Positions 52,306 to 59,586 of a DNA stretch of 64,000 nt are shown piece by piece. The position numbers were made by a program, and so were the translations under genes. The stretch's first letter is position 1; each line of letters opens with the position of its first letter. A model generated the notes under the pieces. The model was not told the origin of the DNA. It saw nothing but the letters and a program-made list of their open reading frames with translations, and did no database searches. Location: assembly GCF_900115565.1 (NCBI RefSeq), contig NZ_FOWW01000007.1:62001-126000 (forward strand), given 5' to 3'. Source of the DNA: Amycolatopsis arida (GTDB taxonomy: Bacteria; Actinomycetota; Actinomycetes; Mycobacteriales; Pseudonocardiaceae).

Positions 52306-54204
52306 TCAGCGCACCTCCCCTGCCGTCGCCGGCTCCGCGACGGCGGAAGCGTCCTCGGTGCCGATCTCGTCCAGGAAGCCGAGGATGTGCTCGCCCACCT
52401 CGGTGGCCAGCCGGGCGCTGGTGAGCAGCGAGTCGTGGTCGGCTCCCTCGACCACGGCCGTGCGCACCACCTTCCCGCGCCCGCGGTGGGCGTCGGCCAG
52501 CTCCTTGTGCATGAGCAGTTGCTCGGGATCCCGGTCGACGGTGTGCTGCGCCGAGAGCACCAGCGCGTGCGCGTCGACCGGCGGCAGCGCGCAACCGGGG
52601 TCGAAGGAGCGGAAGTCCCGCTCGGTCGCCGCCCACTCCCGCAGGCCGGCCTCCCACATCCGCCGGTCGGCGTACTGGGCGAAGGCACGCGACCGGTAGC
52701 TCGCCGGCAGGTTGTTCACCCACTCCGGGCGCACCAGCAGCCCGCCGAGCCCCAACTTGAGGCTCGTGACGAACATGTCGATGCCGCCCTTGAGCCGCTT
52801 CGCCGCCTCGTCCTGCTGCTTCGAGCGGGCCAGCTCGCCGGGGTGCGAGCTGTCCAGGTACACGATGCCGCGGACCCGGTCGCCGAGGACGCCCGCGGCC
52901 CGCCGGGCCAGCTCGCCGCCGAGGGAGTGCCCGACGATCACGACGTCCCGGCCCTCCGGCACCGCGCCCTCGATCAGGTCGACGAGGTCGTCCACCGACT
53001 CCTGGAGGGTGAACTCGCGGCCACCGCGGTAGTCGCTGGCGGCGTAGCCCGCACGGTTGTAGGTGATCAGGTCGTGGTCGCTGTCCTCCACCAGCTTCTC
53101 GGTGATCCAGCCGAAGTGCTCGGCCGTGGACAGCAGGGCGTTGACGAACACCACCACGGGAGTCCGCCGGTCCGGCCGCAGCCGGAGGTCGTAGCTGAGC
53201 CGGTTGCCGTGCCGGGTGGTGATCGTGCGGCTGCCCGGCCAGCCCTCGGTGGCGCGGGCCCTCCTGGCCACCGCCGTGCCGGCCAGCCCCGCCACCGCGA
53301 GGCCCGCGGCCAGCGCGGTGCCCAGCACCGCCCGGTCGTCCCGGCCGGCCACCTGAGGCGCCCGCTTCGGCGCGCTGGTGTAGGCCACCATCGGGTGCAT
53401 CGCGATGAACGACGTCACGAACCGGCCGAGCCCCATGAGGAAGCCGTTGGCGACGTGGAAGGTCGCGGCGCTGCCGATGATCGGCCGGGCGAGCAGCCCG
53501 CCGCGGAGGTAGGCCACTGGGAACAGGCACTCCAGCGCGAGCACGCCGTGGGCCAGGTAGCGCGCGGCGGTCGGGTACCGCTGGGTGAGCGTCCAGAAGC
53601 CCTTGTGCCCGTAGGTGCGGGTGCGCATCACCCCGCCGAGCGCCGAGCCCTCCCGCCAGGACCGGCCGATCAGCTTGACCCAGCCGGACACCAGGTAGGA
53701 CAGGTTGGACTGCAGCGCGATGTACCACATCAGCGCGTCCTTGACCTCGGGCGAGCGCGCCAGCCGGGCCAGCCCGGCCGTGGTCTGCACCAGGGTGGCC
53801 ACCTGGTCGGAGCCGTCGGTGCCGTAGCGGTGCCGCGGGTACAGTGCGGCGTTGCTCATCCCGAGGAAGACGTTCGCCGCGCCCCGCCACCGGCTCCGCC
53901 CCGGCAGCAACAGGCCCGCGCTCGCCGCGACCCTGGCGACGTGCAACGCGAAGGTGGTGTGGTCCCGGCCGAAGATGTCCAGCACGGCACGGGTGAACGG
54001 GTGGGACTTGAAATGCACCTCACGCCCGATGGTCCAGTCGTTCAACCCGCCGGGTCGAATGTCTCTCGATCGGGTGAGATATTCCAGGCTGGCGGTCAAC
54101 GAGGTCGCCGCGGTCAGCCGTTCCGACATCCCCAGCGCGCGGTCACGGGAGAGCGGTACCGGCCCGAACAGGGCGGAGGACACTTTTCTCGGTAGCGATG
54201 TCAC
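52306..54204 (-). CDS. HTTM membrane domain fused to alpha/beta hydrolase (LinH-like)
   Basis: 632 residues from GTG 54202-54204, after a GGAGA-containing leader. The N-terminal half (to ~residue 300) is an HTTM/vitamin-K-carboxylase-like multi-helix domain: WYIALQSNLSYLVSGWVKLI, RSWREGSALGGVMRTRTYGH and GVLALECLFPVAYLRGG. The C-terminal half is an alpha/beta hydrolase: VVVFVNALLSTAEHFGWI, nucleophile in VIVGHSLGGELARRAAGVLG, and base His in GADHDSLLTS. Such a fusion of an SdpB-like membrane enzyme with a hydrolase, right after two small peptides, argues for peptide modification. It is the largest protein of the locus and the best marker of its class. Confidence 0.75.
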   Translation of the reverse strand: MTSLPRKVSSALFGPVPLSRDRALGMSERLTAATSLTASLEYLTRSRDIRPGGLNDWTIGREVHFKSHPFTRAVLDIFGRDHTTFALHVARVAASAGLLLPGRSRWRGAANVFLGMSNAALYPRHRYGTDGSDQVATLVQTTAGLARLARSPEVKDALMWYIALQSNLSYLVSGWVKLIGRSWREGSALGGVMRTRTYGHKGFWTLTQRYPTAARYLAHGVLALECLFPVAYLRGGLLARPIIGSAATFHVANGFLMGLGRFVTSFIAMHPMVAYTSAPKRAPQVAGRDDRAVLGTALAAGLAVAGLAGTAVARRARATEGWPGSRTITTRHGNRLSYDLRLRPDRRTPVVVFVNALLSTAEHFGWITEKLVEDSDHDLITYNRAGYAASDYRGGREFTLQESVDDLVDLIEGAVPEGRDVVIVGHSLGGELARRAAGVLGDRVRGIVYLDSSHPGELARSKQQDEAAKRLKGGIDMFVTSLKLGLGGLLVRPEWVNNLPASYRSRAFAQYADRRMWEAGLREWAATERDFRSFDPGCALPPVDAHALVLSAQHTVDRDPEQLLMHKELADAHRGRGKVVRTAVVEGADHDSLLTSARLATEVGEHILGFLDEIGTEDASAVAEPATAGEVR

Positions 54205-54349
54205 GACGATCTCCAGGAAATGCCCGGTTTCCGGTGGATGAGTTCTCTCTTTCGCCCGGTTCGTCCGATCCGCCCGCCCGGGCCGCCTGGCCGGTCCGGC
54301 GCCTGACCGGCCAGACGGCGTGCGGCGACGAGCGCCGGCCGAGGCCGGA

Positions 54350-54541
54350 TCAGCCGCGGCCGGCCTCGAACGCCGCCACGGTCGCGGAGGCGATGGCCAC
54401 ACCGCCGAGGAAGGCACCCGGGGTCCCCAGCACCGGGGACGCACCCGGGAACACCGCGCCCTCGGTGGAGCTGACCTCGACCGATGCCAGGTCCGGCGAG
54501 GTGTTGAGTCGTGCGACGAGCTGGTCCATGGTGCTCTCCAT
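54350..54541 (-). CDS. putative RiPP precursor peptide 2 (63 residues)
   Basis: From ATG 54541; an alternative ATG four codons later has its own GGAGAG. The N-terminal part is acidic and polar (MDQLVARLNTSPDLASVEVS). A junction GASPVL-GTP follows, then a Gly/Ala/Val-rich hydrophobic tail (GAFLGGVAIASATVAAFEAG plus RG). The P-x3-TP motif PVLGTP matches the cleavage region of linaridin precursors. Cutting before GTP would release 25 residues without cysteine and with two Thr and one Ser. It is paralogous to peptide 1 by layout. Confidence 0.65.
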   Translation of the reverse strand: MESTMDQLVARLNTSPDLASVEVSSTEGAVFPGASPVLGTPGAFLGGVAIASATVAAFEAGRG

Positions 54542-54566
54542 TTCAGCTACCTCGATCGGGGGCCGG

Positions 54567-54746
54567 TCAGCCGACGGCCTTGCCGGCGGCGTAGGCACCG
54601 GTCACCACGCCGGCGCCGGCCACGAACGCACCCGCCAGCGCCGGGGTGGCCAGCACGGGGGTGGCCGCCTCGGCGATCCGACCCGCGTGGTTCTCGTCCA
54701 GTTTCCCGAACTCCTCGGCCTGGATGTTGAGCTTCTCTTCCAGCAT
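54567..54746 (-). CDS. putative RiPP precursor peptide 1 (59 residues)
   Basis: ATG 54746 follows AAGGAG at 6 nt. The acidic leader is MLEEKLNIQAEEFGKLDENH, then AGRIAEAATPVL, and the hydrophobic tail begins ATPALAGAFVAGAGVVTGAY. The motif PVLATP equals the PAM-ATP junction of the cypemycin precursor, and the predicted 27-residue core starts Ala-Thr-Pro as cypemycin does. It has no cysteine, so no AviCys. Two core Thr could become dehydrobutyrines. The tail contains GxxxG-like spacing, so an unmodified pore-forming two-peptide bacteriocin is the alternative. Confidence 0.68.
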   Translation of the reverse strand: MLEEKLNIQAEEFGKLDENHAGRIAEAATPVLATPALAGAFVAGAGVVTGAYAAGKAVG

Positions 54747-54844
54747 ATGAATCTCCTTGTTGATCCATTTTCGTGGCGATTGCCACATCGCTGAGTGTAA
54801 GAAGCTCGATCATCGGAGCAACTCGTCCGTGTGAATCCTGGTAG

Positions 54845-54887
54845 ATCTGCGGAGTGAAGCTCGCCATATCTGTGGAGTCAGCTTCGC
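54845..54887. promoter_or_regulatory. direct repeat upstream of precursor genes
   Basis: ATCTGCGGAGTGAAGCTCGC (54845-54864) is followed at a 23-bp period by ATCTGTGGAGTCAGCTTCGC (54868-54887). The stretch 54780-54910 is AT-richer than its surroundings. It lies about 100-140 nt before the first precursor start codon. Candidate binding site for the cluster's response regulator. Confidence 0.45.
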
Positions 54888-54929
54888 TAATTCTGCCGAT
54901 CTGATCTCCGCGCTAGTGGACCATATTGC

Positions 54930-55679
54930 TCATCGGCGCGGCTCCCAGCGGAACCAGCGGCGAGCGGCCAACCCACCGAGCGCCACCCAGGCCACCAGCA
55001 CGCCCAGACCCGGCGCCGACGCGGCGAGCTGACCGGTGAACGTCGACTCCCCGCCGCCGTAGGCCTGCCGGAGCACCTCCAGCACCGCGCCGCCGGGCAG
55101 CAGCAGCTGGACGGGGGACAGCCCGTGCGCGATGTCCATGCCGGCCCACACCCCGCTTCCAACCAGCAGGATCAGGAACGGCAACCCGACCGTCTGTGCC
55201 TGCTCCGCGGAGTGGGTGACCCCGGTGGTGGCCATCCCCGCCGTCACACCCACGGCGGTGCCGGCCAGCAGCACCAGCAGCACCAGCAGCGGGTTCGCCG
55301 GCACGGCCGGGCCGGCGACCGCGACGACCACCAGCATCAGCAGGCACTGCGCCAGCGTCAGCACGATCACCGGGGAGAGCACGCCCAGCAGCACGGTGGT
55401 GTCGGAGACCGGACCGCTGCGCAGCCGCTTGAGGTACAGCTCGTCCCGCCGGTAGGACAGCGACGCCGCCGAGGTCATGTACGCCGACATGCCGAAGAGC
55501 AGCATCAGCATCATGCTGACCTCGAAGCCCCAACCGACCACGTGCGGGCTGGTGCGCCCGGTGAACACGAAGGTCGCGGCGACGGCCAGTGGCATGAGCA
55601 CGCCGGCGGCGATCATCGCCAGGTTGCGGGTCAGCAACGTGAGCTCCGCCCGCGAGATCGCGGCGAGTGCGGTCCCCAT
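54930..55679 (-). CDS. ABC-2 type permease
   Basis: 249 residues with six membrane segments: MIAAGVLMPLAVAATFVFTG, VSMMLMLLFGMSAYMTSAAS, VLSPVIVLTLAQCLLMLVVV, LLVLLVLLAGTAVGVTAGMA, QTVGLPFLILLVGSGVWAGM and LGVLVAWVALGGLAARRWF. The start ATG overlaps the ATPase stop (ATGA). With the upstream ATPase it forms a two-part exporter of the drug- or bacteriocin-resistance type. Proximity to the precursors suggests producer immunity (inference). Confidence 0.85.
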   Translation of the reverse strand: MGTALAAISRAELTLLTRNLAMIAAGVLMPLAVAATFVFTGRTSPHVVGWGFEVSMMLMLLFGMSAYMTSAASLSYRRDELYLKRLRSGPVSDTTVLLGVLSPVIVLTLAQCLLMLVVVAVAGPAVPANPLLVLLVLLAGTAVGVTAGMATTGVTHSAEQAQTVGLPFLILLVGSGVWAGMDIAHGLSPVQLLLPGGAVLEVLRQAYGGGESTFTGQLAASAPGLGVLVAWVALGGLAARRWFRWEPRR

Positions 55680-56635
55680 CAGACGGTCACCTCCTCGGGC
55701 TCGTCGGCCGGCGCCGCGCCGGCCCGCTTCCGGTCCACCACGGCGTGGAACACGTCCTCGAGCGACGCGTGGTGCGCGCGGAAGCGCTGCAACGGCAGCT
55801 CGTGCGCGCTCGACCACTGCACGACCGCGGTCAGGTCGCGCTGCAGGTCCCGGGTGCGGATGTGCAGCCGCCCCGCGCCCAGCCGGCGCCGGTCCAGCTC
55901 GCCGGTCACCGCGGGCAGCTCGATCCCCGGCCCGAACCCGGGCGGCAGGTCGAAGCTGATCTCCGCGCGCTCCTGGTCCAGGACCTCGACGAGGCTGCCG
56001 GCGACCGCGATCCGGCCCTCGTGCAGGATCGCCAGCCGGTGCGCGAGCTTCTCGGCCTCCTCGAGGTAGTGCGTGGTGAGCAGCACGGTCGTGCCATCGG
56101 CCAGCAGCTCGCGGATCACCTGCCAGGTGGCCTGCCGTGACTCCGGGTCGAGCCCGGTGGTGGGCTCGTCGAGGAACAGCACCTCGGGCCGGCCGAGGGT
56201 GGCCAGCACCAGGTCGAGCCGCCGCTTCTCCCCGCCGGAGAGCTGCTTGACCCGCACGTCGCGCCGGTGCACGAGGTCCAACCTGGCCAGCGCCTCGTCC
56301 ACATCGGACGCCTGGGGAACCAGGTGGGTCCACAGTCGCACGGTCTCCGCCACCGTCAGGTCGCCGGCGAAACCGCTTTCCTGCAACATGATCCCGCAGC
56401 GCTCCCGGACGAGCCGGCGCTGCCGGAACGGGTCGGCGCCGAGCGCCCGCACGGTCCCAGCGGTGGGCGCGCGGTGTCCCTCGACGATCTCCATGGTCGT
56501 CGTCTTGCCCGCGCCGTTGGTGCCGAGCAGGGCGAACAGCTCGCCACGGTGAACCTGGAAGCTCACCCCCCGCACGGCCTCGAAGTCGCCGTAGGAGTAC
56601 CGGAGGTCCGCGACCTCCACCACTGGTGTGTCCAT
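55679..56635 (-). CDS. ABC-2 exporter ATP-binding protein
   Basis: 318 residues. Walker A LLGTNGAGKTTTMEIVEGHR, Q-loop GIMLQESGFAGDLTVAETVR, signature QLSGGEKRRLDLVLATLG, Walker B EVLFLDEPTTGLDPESR and H-loop LLTTHYLEEAEKLA. The ~90-residue C-terminal extension (DLPPGFGPGIELPAVTGELD) is typical of DrrA/antibiotic-type exporters. Divergent from the histidine kinase gene with a palindrome between them, as in DesK/LiaR-controlled ABC modules. Confidence 0.88.
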   Translation of the reverse strand: MDTPVVEVADLRYSYGDFEAVRGVSFQVHRGELFALLGTNGAGKTTTMEIVEGHRAPTAGTVRALGADPFRQRRLVRERCGIMLQESGFAGDLTVAETVRLWTHLVPQASDVDEALARLDLVHRRDVRVKQLSGGEKRRLDLVLATLGRPEVLFLDEPTTGLDPESRQATWQVIRELLADGTTVLLTTHYLEEAEKLAHRLAILHEGRIAVAGSLVEVLDQERAEISFDLPPGFGPGIELPAVTGELDRRRLGAGRLHIRTRDLQRDLTAVVQWSSAHELPLQRFRAHHASLEDVFHAVVDRKRAGAAPADEPEEVTV

Positions 56636-56723
56636 GTCGCGAGGCTCGCAGGCACGAGCCGCGGTCCGCCAGAACCGGACGTCAACACCTCACGTGCGGT
56701 CCGCCCTGCCGGGTCGTGACAAA

Positions 56724-56745
56724 CGTCATGCCCGGCCGCATGACG
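56724..56745. promoter_or_regulatory. inverted repeat between ABC-2 exporter and two-component genes
   Basis: CGTCATGC (56724-56731) and GCATGACG (56738-56745) form perfect 8-bp arms with a 6-nt spacer in the divergent gap. The layout and dyad suggest a NarL/LuxR-type response-regulator site controlling the exporter and possibly the regulator genes. Confidence 0.55.
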
Positions 56746-56840
56746 ACCGCCGAGCATCGACAGAGCGCCGGCGAGGGGAGGAGCGGGGGCGGGATGAATG
56801 CGGCCAGAAGGACGCATGGCGCCTGGTTATCCTGCTCGTC

Positions 56841-58025
56841 GTGAACTCCGCGGCGGCACCACCCAGCGGCGCCAGACTACGGCGGATGCGTGCCTACACC
56901 TGGTGGTCGCTGGTGGCGATGAGCAGCCTCGCGCTGGCGCCGGTGGGGTTCGGGATCGCCAACGACGAGCTGCGCCCACCCGGGCTGCCGGTGCTGGTCG
57001 TCGCGGCGGTGGGCGCGGCGGCGCTGCGGATCCGGTTCGTCCACCAAGCGATGCGTGGCCTCCCGCGGCTGCCCCGGCCACGTGCCGAGCACCTCGCCGG
57101 CATCGCCGGCACGGAGCTGGTCTGGGGCTACGTCGTGCTGACCCAGCCGGTCCCCGGCTGGTGGATGTTCCTGCCCGCCGTGGTCGGCGGCGCGGTCGTG
57201 TTGAACCTGGTGACGTCGGCGCGGTGGTGGACGGCGGCCGGGCTGATGCTGGCGACCGCGCTCACCGGGGCGGTGGCGGCGGCGGTGGGCACGAACGACC
57301 CGCTCAACCCGGTGATCGCCATGCTGGCCGGCGCGCTCGTCGTCGGGGTGTTCGTGGCACTCGACGTCGTGCAGCTGTGGTTCTGGGACGTGGTGGCCGA
57401 AGTGGACAGAGCAAGGGCGACGGCCGCGGAGCTCGCGGTGGCGAGGGAGCGGTTGCGGTTCGCGGCCGAGCTGCACGACGTGCAGGGTCACCACCTGCAG
57501 GCGATCATGCTCAAGGGCGAGTTCACCGAGCGGCTGATCGGCCGGGACGACGCGGCCGCGCGGCAGCAGGCCGCCGAGCTGACCGAGCTGGCCCGCACGG
57601 CGCTGACCGAGACCCGCAAGGTCGTGCACGGCTACCGCACGACGACGCTGACCGCCGAGGTGACCAACGCCGTGGACATCCTGCGCGCCGCCGGCATCGC
57701 CGCCGAGGTGCACGGCAGCGCCGCGGACGTCCCGCCGCCGCTGCAGCAGCTGTTCGGCGCGCTGGTGCGCGAGGGCACCACGAACGTCCTGCGGCACAGC
57801 AAGGCGCAGCACTGCGTGTTGACGATGGAGAGCGCCGGGGGCTGGGCACGGGTGCGGCTGGCCAACGACGGGCCGACCGGCTCCCCGGACGGCGGGGGCA
57901 GCGGGATCGCCAGCCTGCGCGAGCGGTTCGCCACCCTGGGCGGCCGGGTACGCGCCGGTCGCACCGACGACGGGTGGTTCGAGCTGGTCGGCGCGGCCCC
58001 CGAGCCGGGAGAGGAGCGCCGATGA
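56841..58025 (+). CDS. DesK-like sensor histidine kinase
   Basis: 394 residues from GTG 56841. Five to six membrane helices without a large extracellular domain (WWSLVAMSSLALAPVGFGIA to MLAGALVVGVFVALDVVQLW), then HisKA_3 with phospho-acceptor His212 in FAAELHDVQGHHLQAIMLKG. The ATPase domain has EGTTNVLRHSKA and GGSGIASLRERFATLGG. The sensor probably detects its signal in the membrane, such as envelope stress or the peptide itself. Confidence 0.88.
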   Translation: MNSAAAPPSGARLRRMRAYTWWSLVAMSSLALAPVGFGIANDELRPPGLPVLVVAAVGAAALRIRFVHQAMRGLPRLPRPRAEHLAGIAGTELVWGYVVLTQPVPGWWMFLPAVVGGAVVLNLVTSARWWTAAGLMLATALTGAVAAAVGTNDPLNPVIAMLAGALVVGVFVALDVVQLWFWDVVAEVDRARATAAELAVARERLRFAAELHDVQGHHLQAIMLKGEFTERLIGRDDAAARQQAAELTELARTALTETRKVVHGYRTTTLTAEVTNAVDILRAAGIAAEVHGSAADVPPPLQQLFGALVREGTTNVLRHSKAQHCVLTMESAGGWARVRLANDGPTGSPDGGGSGIASLRERFATLGGRVRAGRTDDGWFELVGAAPEPGEERR

Positions 58026-58624
58026 TCCGGATCGTGCTGGCCGACGACGAGGATCTCATCCGCGGCGCGCTGGCCGCCCTGCTCGATCTGGAGGACGACA
58101 TCGAGGTGGTCGCGCAGGCCAGCGACGGACGCGCCGCCGTGGAGCTGGCCCGGCGGCACCGGCCGGACCTGGCGGTGCTGGACCTGGAGATGCCGGGTTG
58201 GGACGGGCTGGCCGCCACCCAGGTGCTGAGCAGGGAGCTGGGCGTCCCGGTGGTGCTGGTGACCCGGCACGCGCGGCCAGGGGTGCTCAAGCGCGCGTTG
58301 GCCGAGGGAGTGCGGGGGTTCGTACCGAAGACGACGTCGGCGTCCCGGCTGGCCGAGATCCTGCGCGACGTGCACGCCGGCGGTCGCTATGTCGACTCGG
58401 AGATCGCGGCGTCCGCGCTCACCGCGACGAGTTGCCCGCTGACCGAGCGGGAGCTCGAGCTGCTGCGGTACGCCCTCGACGGGCACCCGGTGACGGCGAT
58501 CGCCGAGCGCGCCCACCTCGCCCCCGGCACCGTGCGCAACTACCTCTCGGCCGCGATGACCAAGCTGGGCGCGCACACCCGCTACGAGGCGGCCCGCCGC
58601 GCCTGGGAGGAGGGCTGGATCTGA
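58022..58624 (+). CDS. NarL/DesR-family response regulator
   Basis: 200 residues. Receiver domain with acidic pair in VLADDEDLIRG, phospho-acceptor Asp54 in LAVLDLEMPGWDGL, Thr in VVLVTRHARPG and Lys in GFVPKTTSA. The LuxR-type HTH is C-terminal (LTERELELLRYALDGHPVTA, then LAPGTVRNYLSAAMTKLGAH). ATG overlaps the kinase stop by 4 nt. Expected to control the ABC-2 exporter genes and perhaps the precursor promoter. Confidence 0.9.
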   Translation: MIRIVLADDEDLIRGALAALLDLEDDIEVVAQASDGRAAVELARRHRPDLAVLDLEMPGWDGLAATQVLSRELGVPVVLVTRHARPGVLKRALAEGVRGFVPKTTSASRLAEILRDVHAGGRYVDSEIAASALTATSCPLTERELELLRYALDGHPVTAIAERAHLAPGTVRNYLSAAMTKLGAHTRYEAARRAWEEGWI

Positions 58625-58739
58625 CGGCGCCTCCCTCCCCCGTCGGCAACGGCTCCCGCCACCCCACACTTCCGTCGGCAACGGAACGGCTCGGCGGCAC
58701 GACCTTGTCCGGACACGTGACACAGACGGATACAGTGCC

Positions 58740-58878
58740 GCCGACGGGTCAACTCGCGGCGCCGACATCACGACGGAACCGCAAGTAACCATCCCCCACC
58801 CGATCCCGGGGGCCGGCCCCACGTCCATTCTACCGCTGGTCAGGGCGCTGGAGGGCCGCCGCGGAGAACTGTGGACAA
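58740..58878 (-). repeat. interspersed element copy E (short-spacer form, minus strand)
   Basis: Read on the minus strand: DnaA box TTGTCCACA (58878-58870), -10-like TAGAAT (58832-58827) starting 46 nt after the first base of the box exactly as in A and B, then CCCCC (58812-58808) paired with GGGGG (58797-58793) around GGGATCGGGT. The words GACCAGC before the -10 and GGGGCCGG after it are shared with copy A. It lies 115 nt or more beyond the response-regulator stop. Other content of the 58625-59198 gap: a short direct repeat CCGTCGGCAACGG near 58649 and 58672, and a weak frame from GTG 59034 that I cannot support as a gene. Confidence 0.7.
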
Positions 58879-59198
58879 CTTCGGGGGTCGCGGCGGCGCG
58901 AATGGTCGCCTCGTGTCGAGTTTCCTCCATTGGGGTGAAGGGATGAAGGGGTGAATGGGGGTCAACGGCCGGCGGGTTCATCCGGCCCGAGCACGGCCCG
59001 AGCACGGCCCGGGTCGCGGTGATGCCGGGAGTGTGATCGACAGCCGGAACCCGACCACAGGCTTACCCCGCGTGCCCGGCGACGAGCTGGACGAGGCGGT
59101 GCTGGACCTGCTCGGCTCGGCGGCGCCGTACAGCACGGCGCCGCCGAGGCCCGACGCGGCCCGAGCCGACCGCGGGGCGGCCCTGGCCGGCGCTGGCG

Positions 59199-59582
59199 CT
59201 ACCCTGGCCGCTCGATACGGCAGGCCGCGGTTGAGCCCGGCAGCCGGTACCGGTTGCGCGCCACCAACCGGTAGACCGCGCGAGCCAGACCGCGGAGTCC
59301 GGGCAGCGCGAGCAGCCGGCCGGCGAACCGCAACCGGGAAGGTGACTCGCGCACGCACGCGGCGATGGCGTCGGCGCCGCCGAGCGGCCGCCGCCCCGGC
59401 CGAGTGAGCACCACCTCGGTCATCAGTGCCTCGGGCGAGGCGGGCAGCTCGTGGTCGGGCACGCTCTGCCATGGGCGCGCGGGGAAGCCCAGCAGGTTCC
59501 GCTGGTCCAGCCAGGCCACCGATTTCGTGCAGAAGCCGCAGTCGCCGTCGTAGAGCAGGACGGCACCGGTGGTCGCGGACAT
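59199..59582 (-). CDS. thiol-disulfide oxidoreductase, DCC family (DUF393)
   Basis: 127 residues. The family signature LLYDGDCGFCTKSVAWLDQR at the N-terminus holds the CxxC-type redox pair. GGADAIAACVRESP and the C-terminal VYRLVARNRYRLPGSTAAC complete the DUF393 pattern. Role in redox or HTTM-linked pathways is suspected for the family but not shown. Starts 4 nt after the stop of the LuxR gene. Confidence 0.88.
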   Translation of the reverse strand: MSATTGAVLLYDGDCGFCTKSVAWLDQRNLLGFPARPWQSVPDHELPASPEALMTEVVLTRPGRRPLGGADAIAACVRESPSRLRFAGRLLALPGLRGLARAVYRLVARNRYRLPGSTAACRIERPG

Positions 59583-59586
59583 GCGC

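Noticed and set aside
59034-59215. Short plus-strand frame with DELDEAVLDLLGSAAPYS
   Set aside because: Locally protein-like, but the start has only a badly spaced GGGAG and the frame runs on antisense through the DCC gene. Not enough to call a gene.
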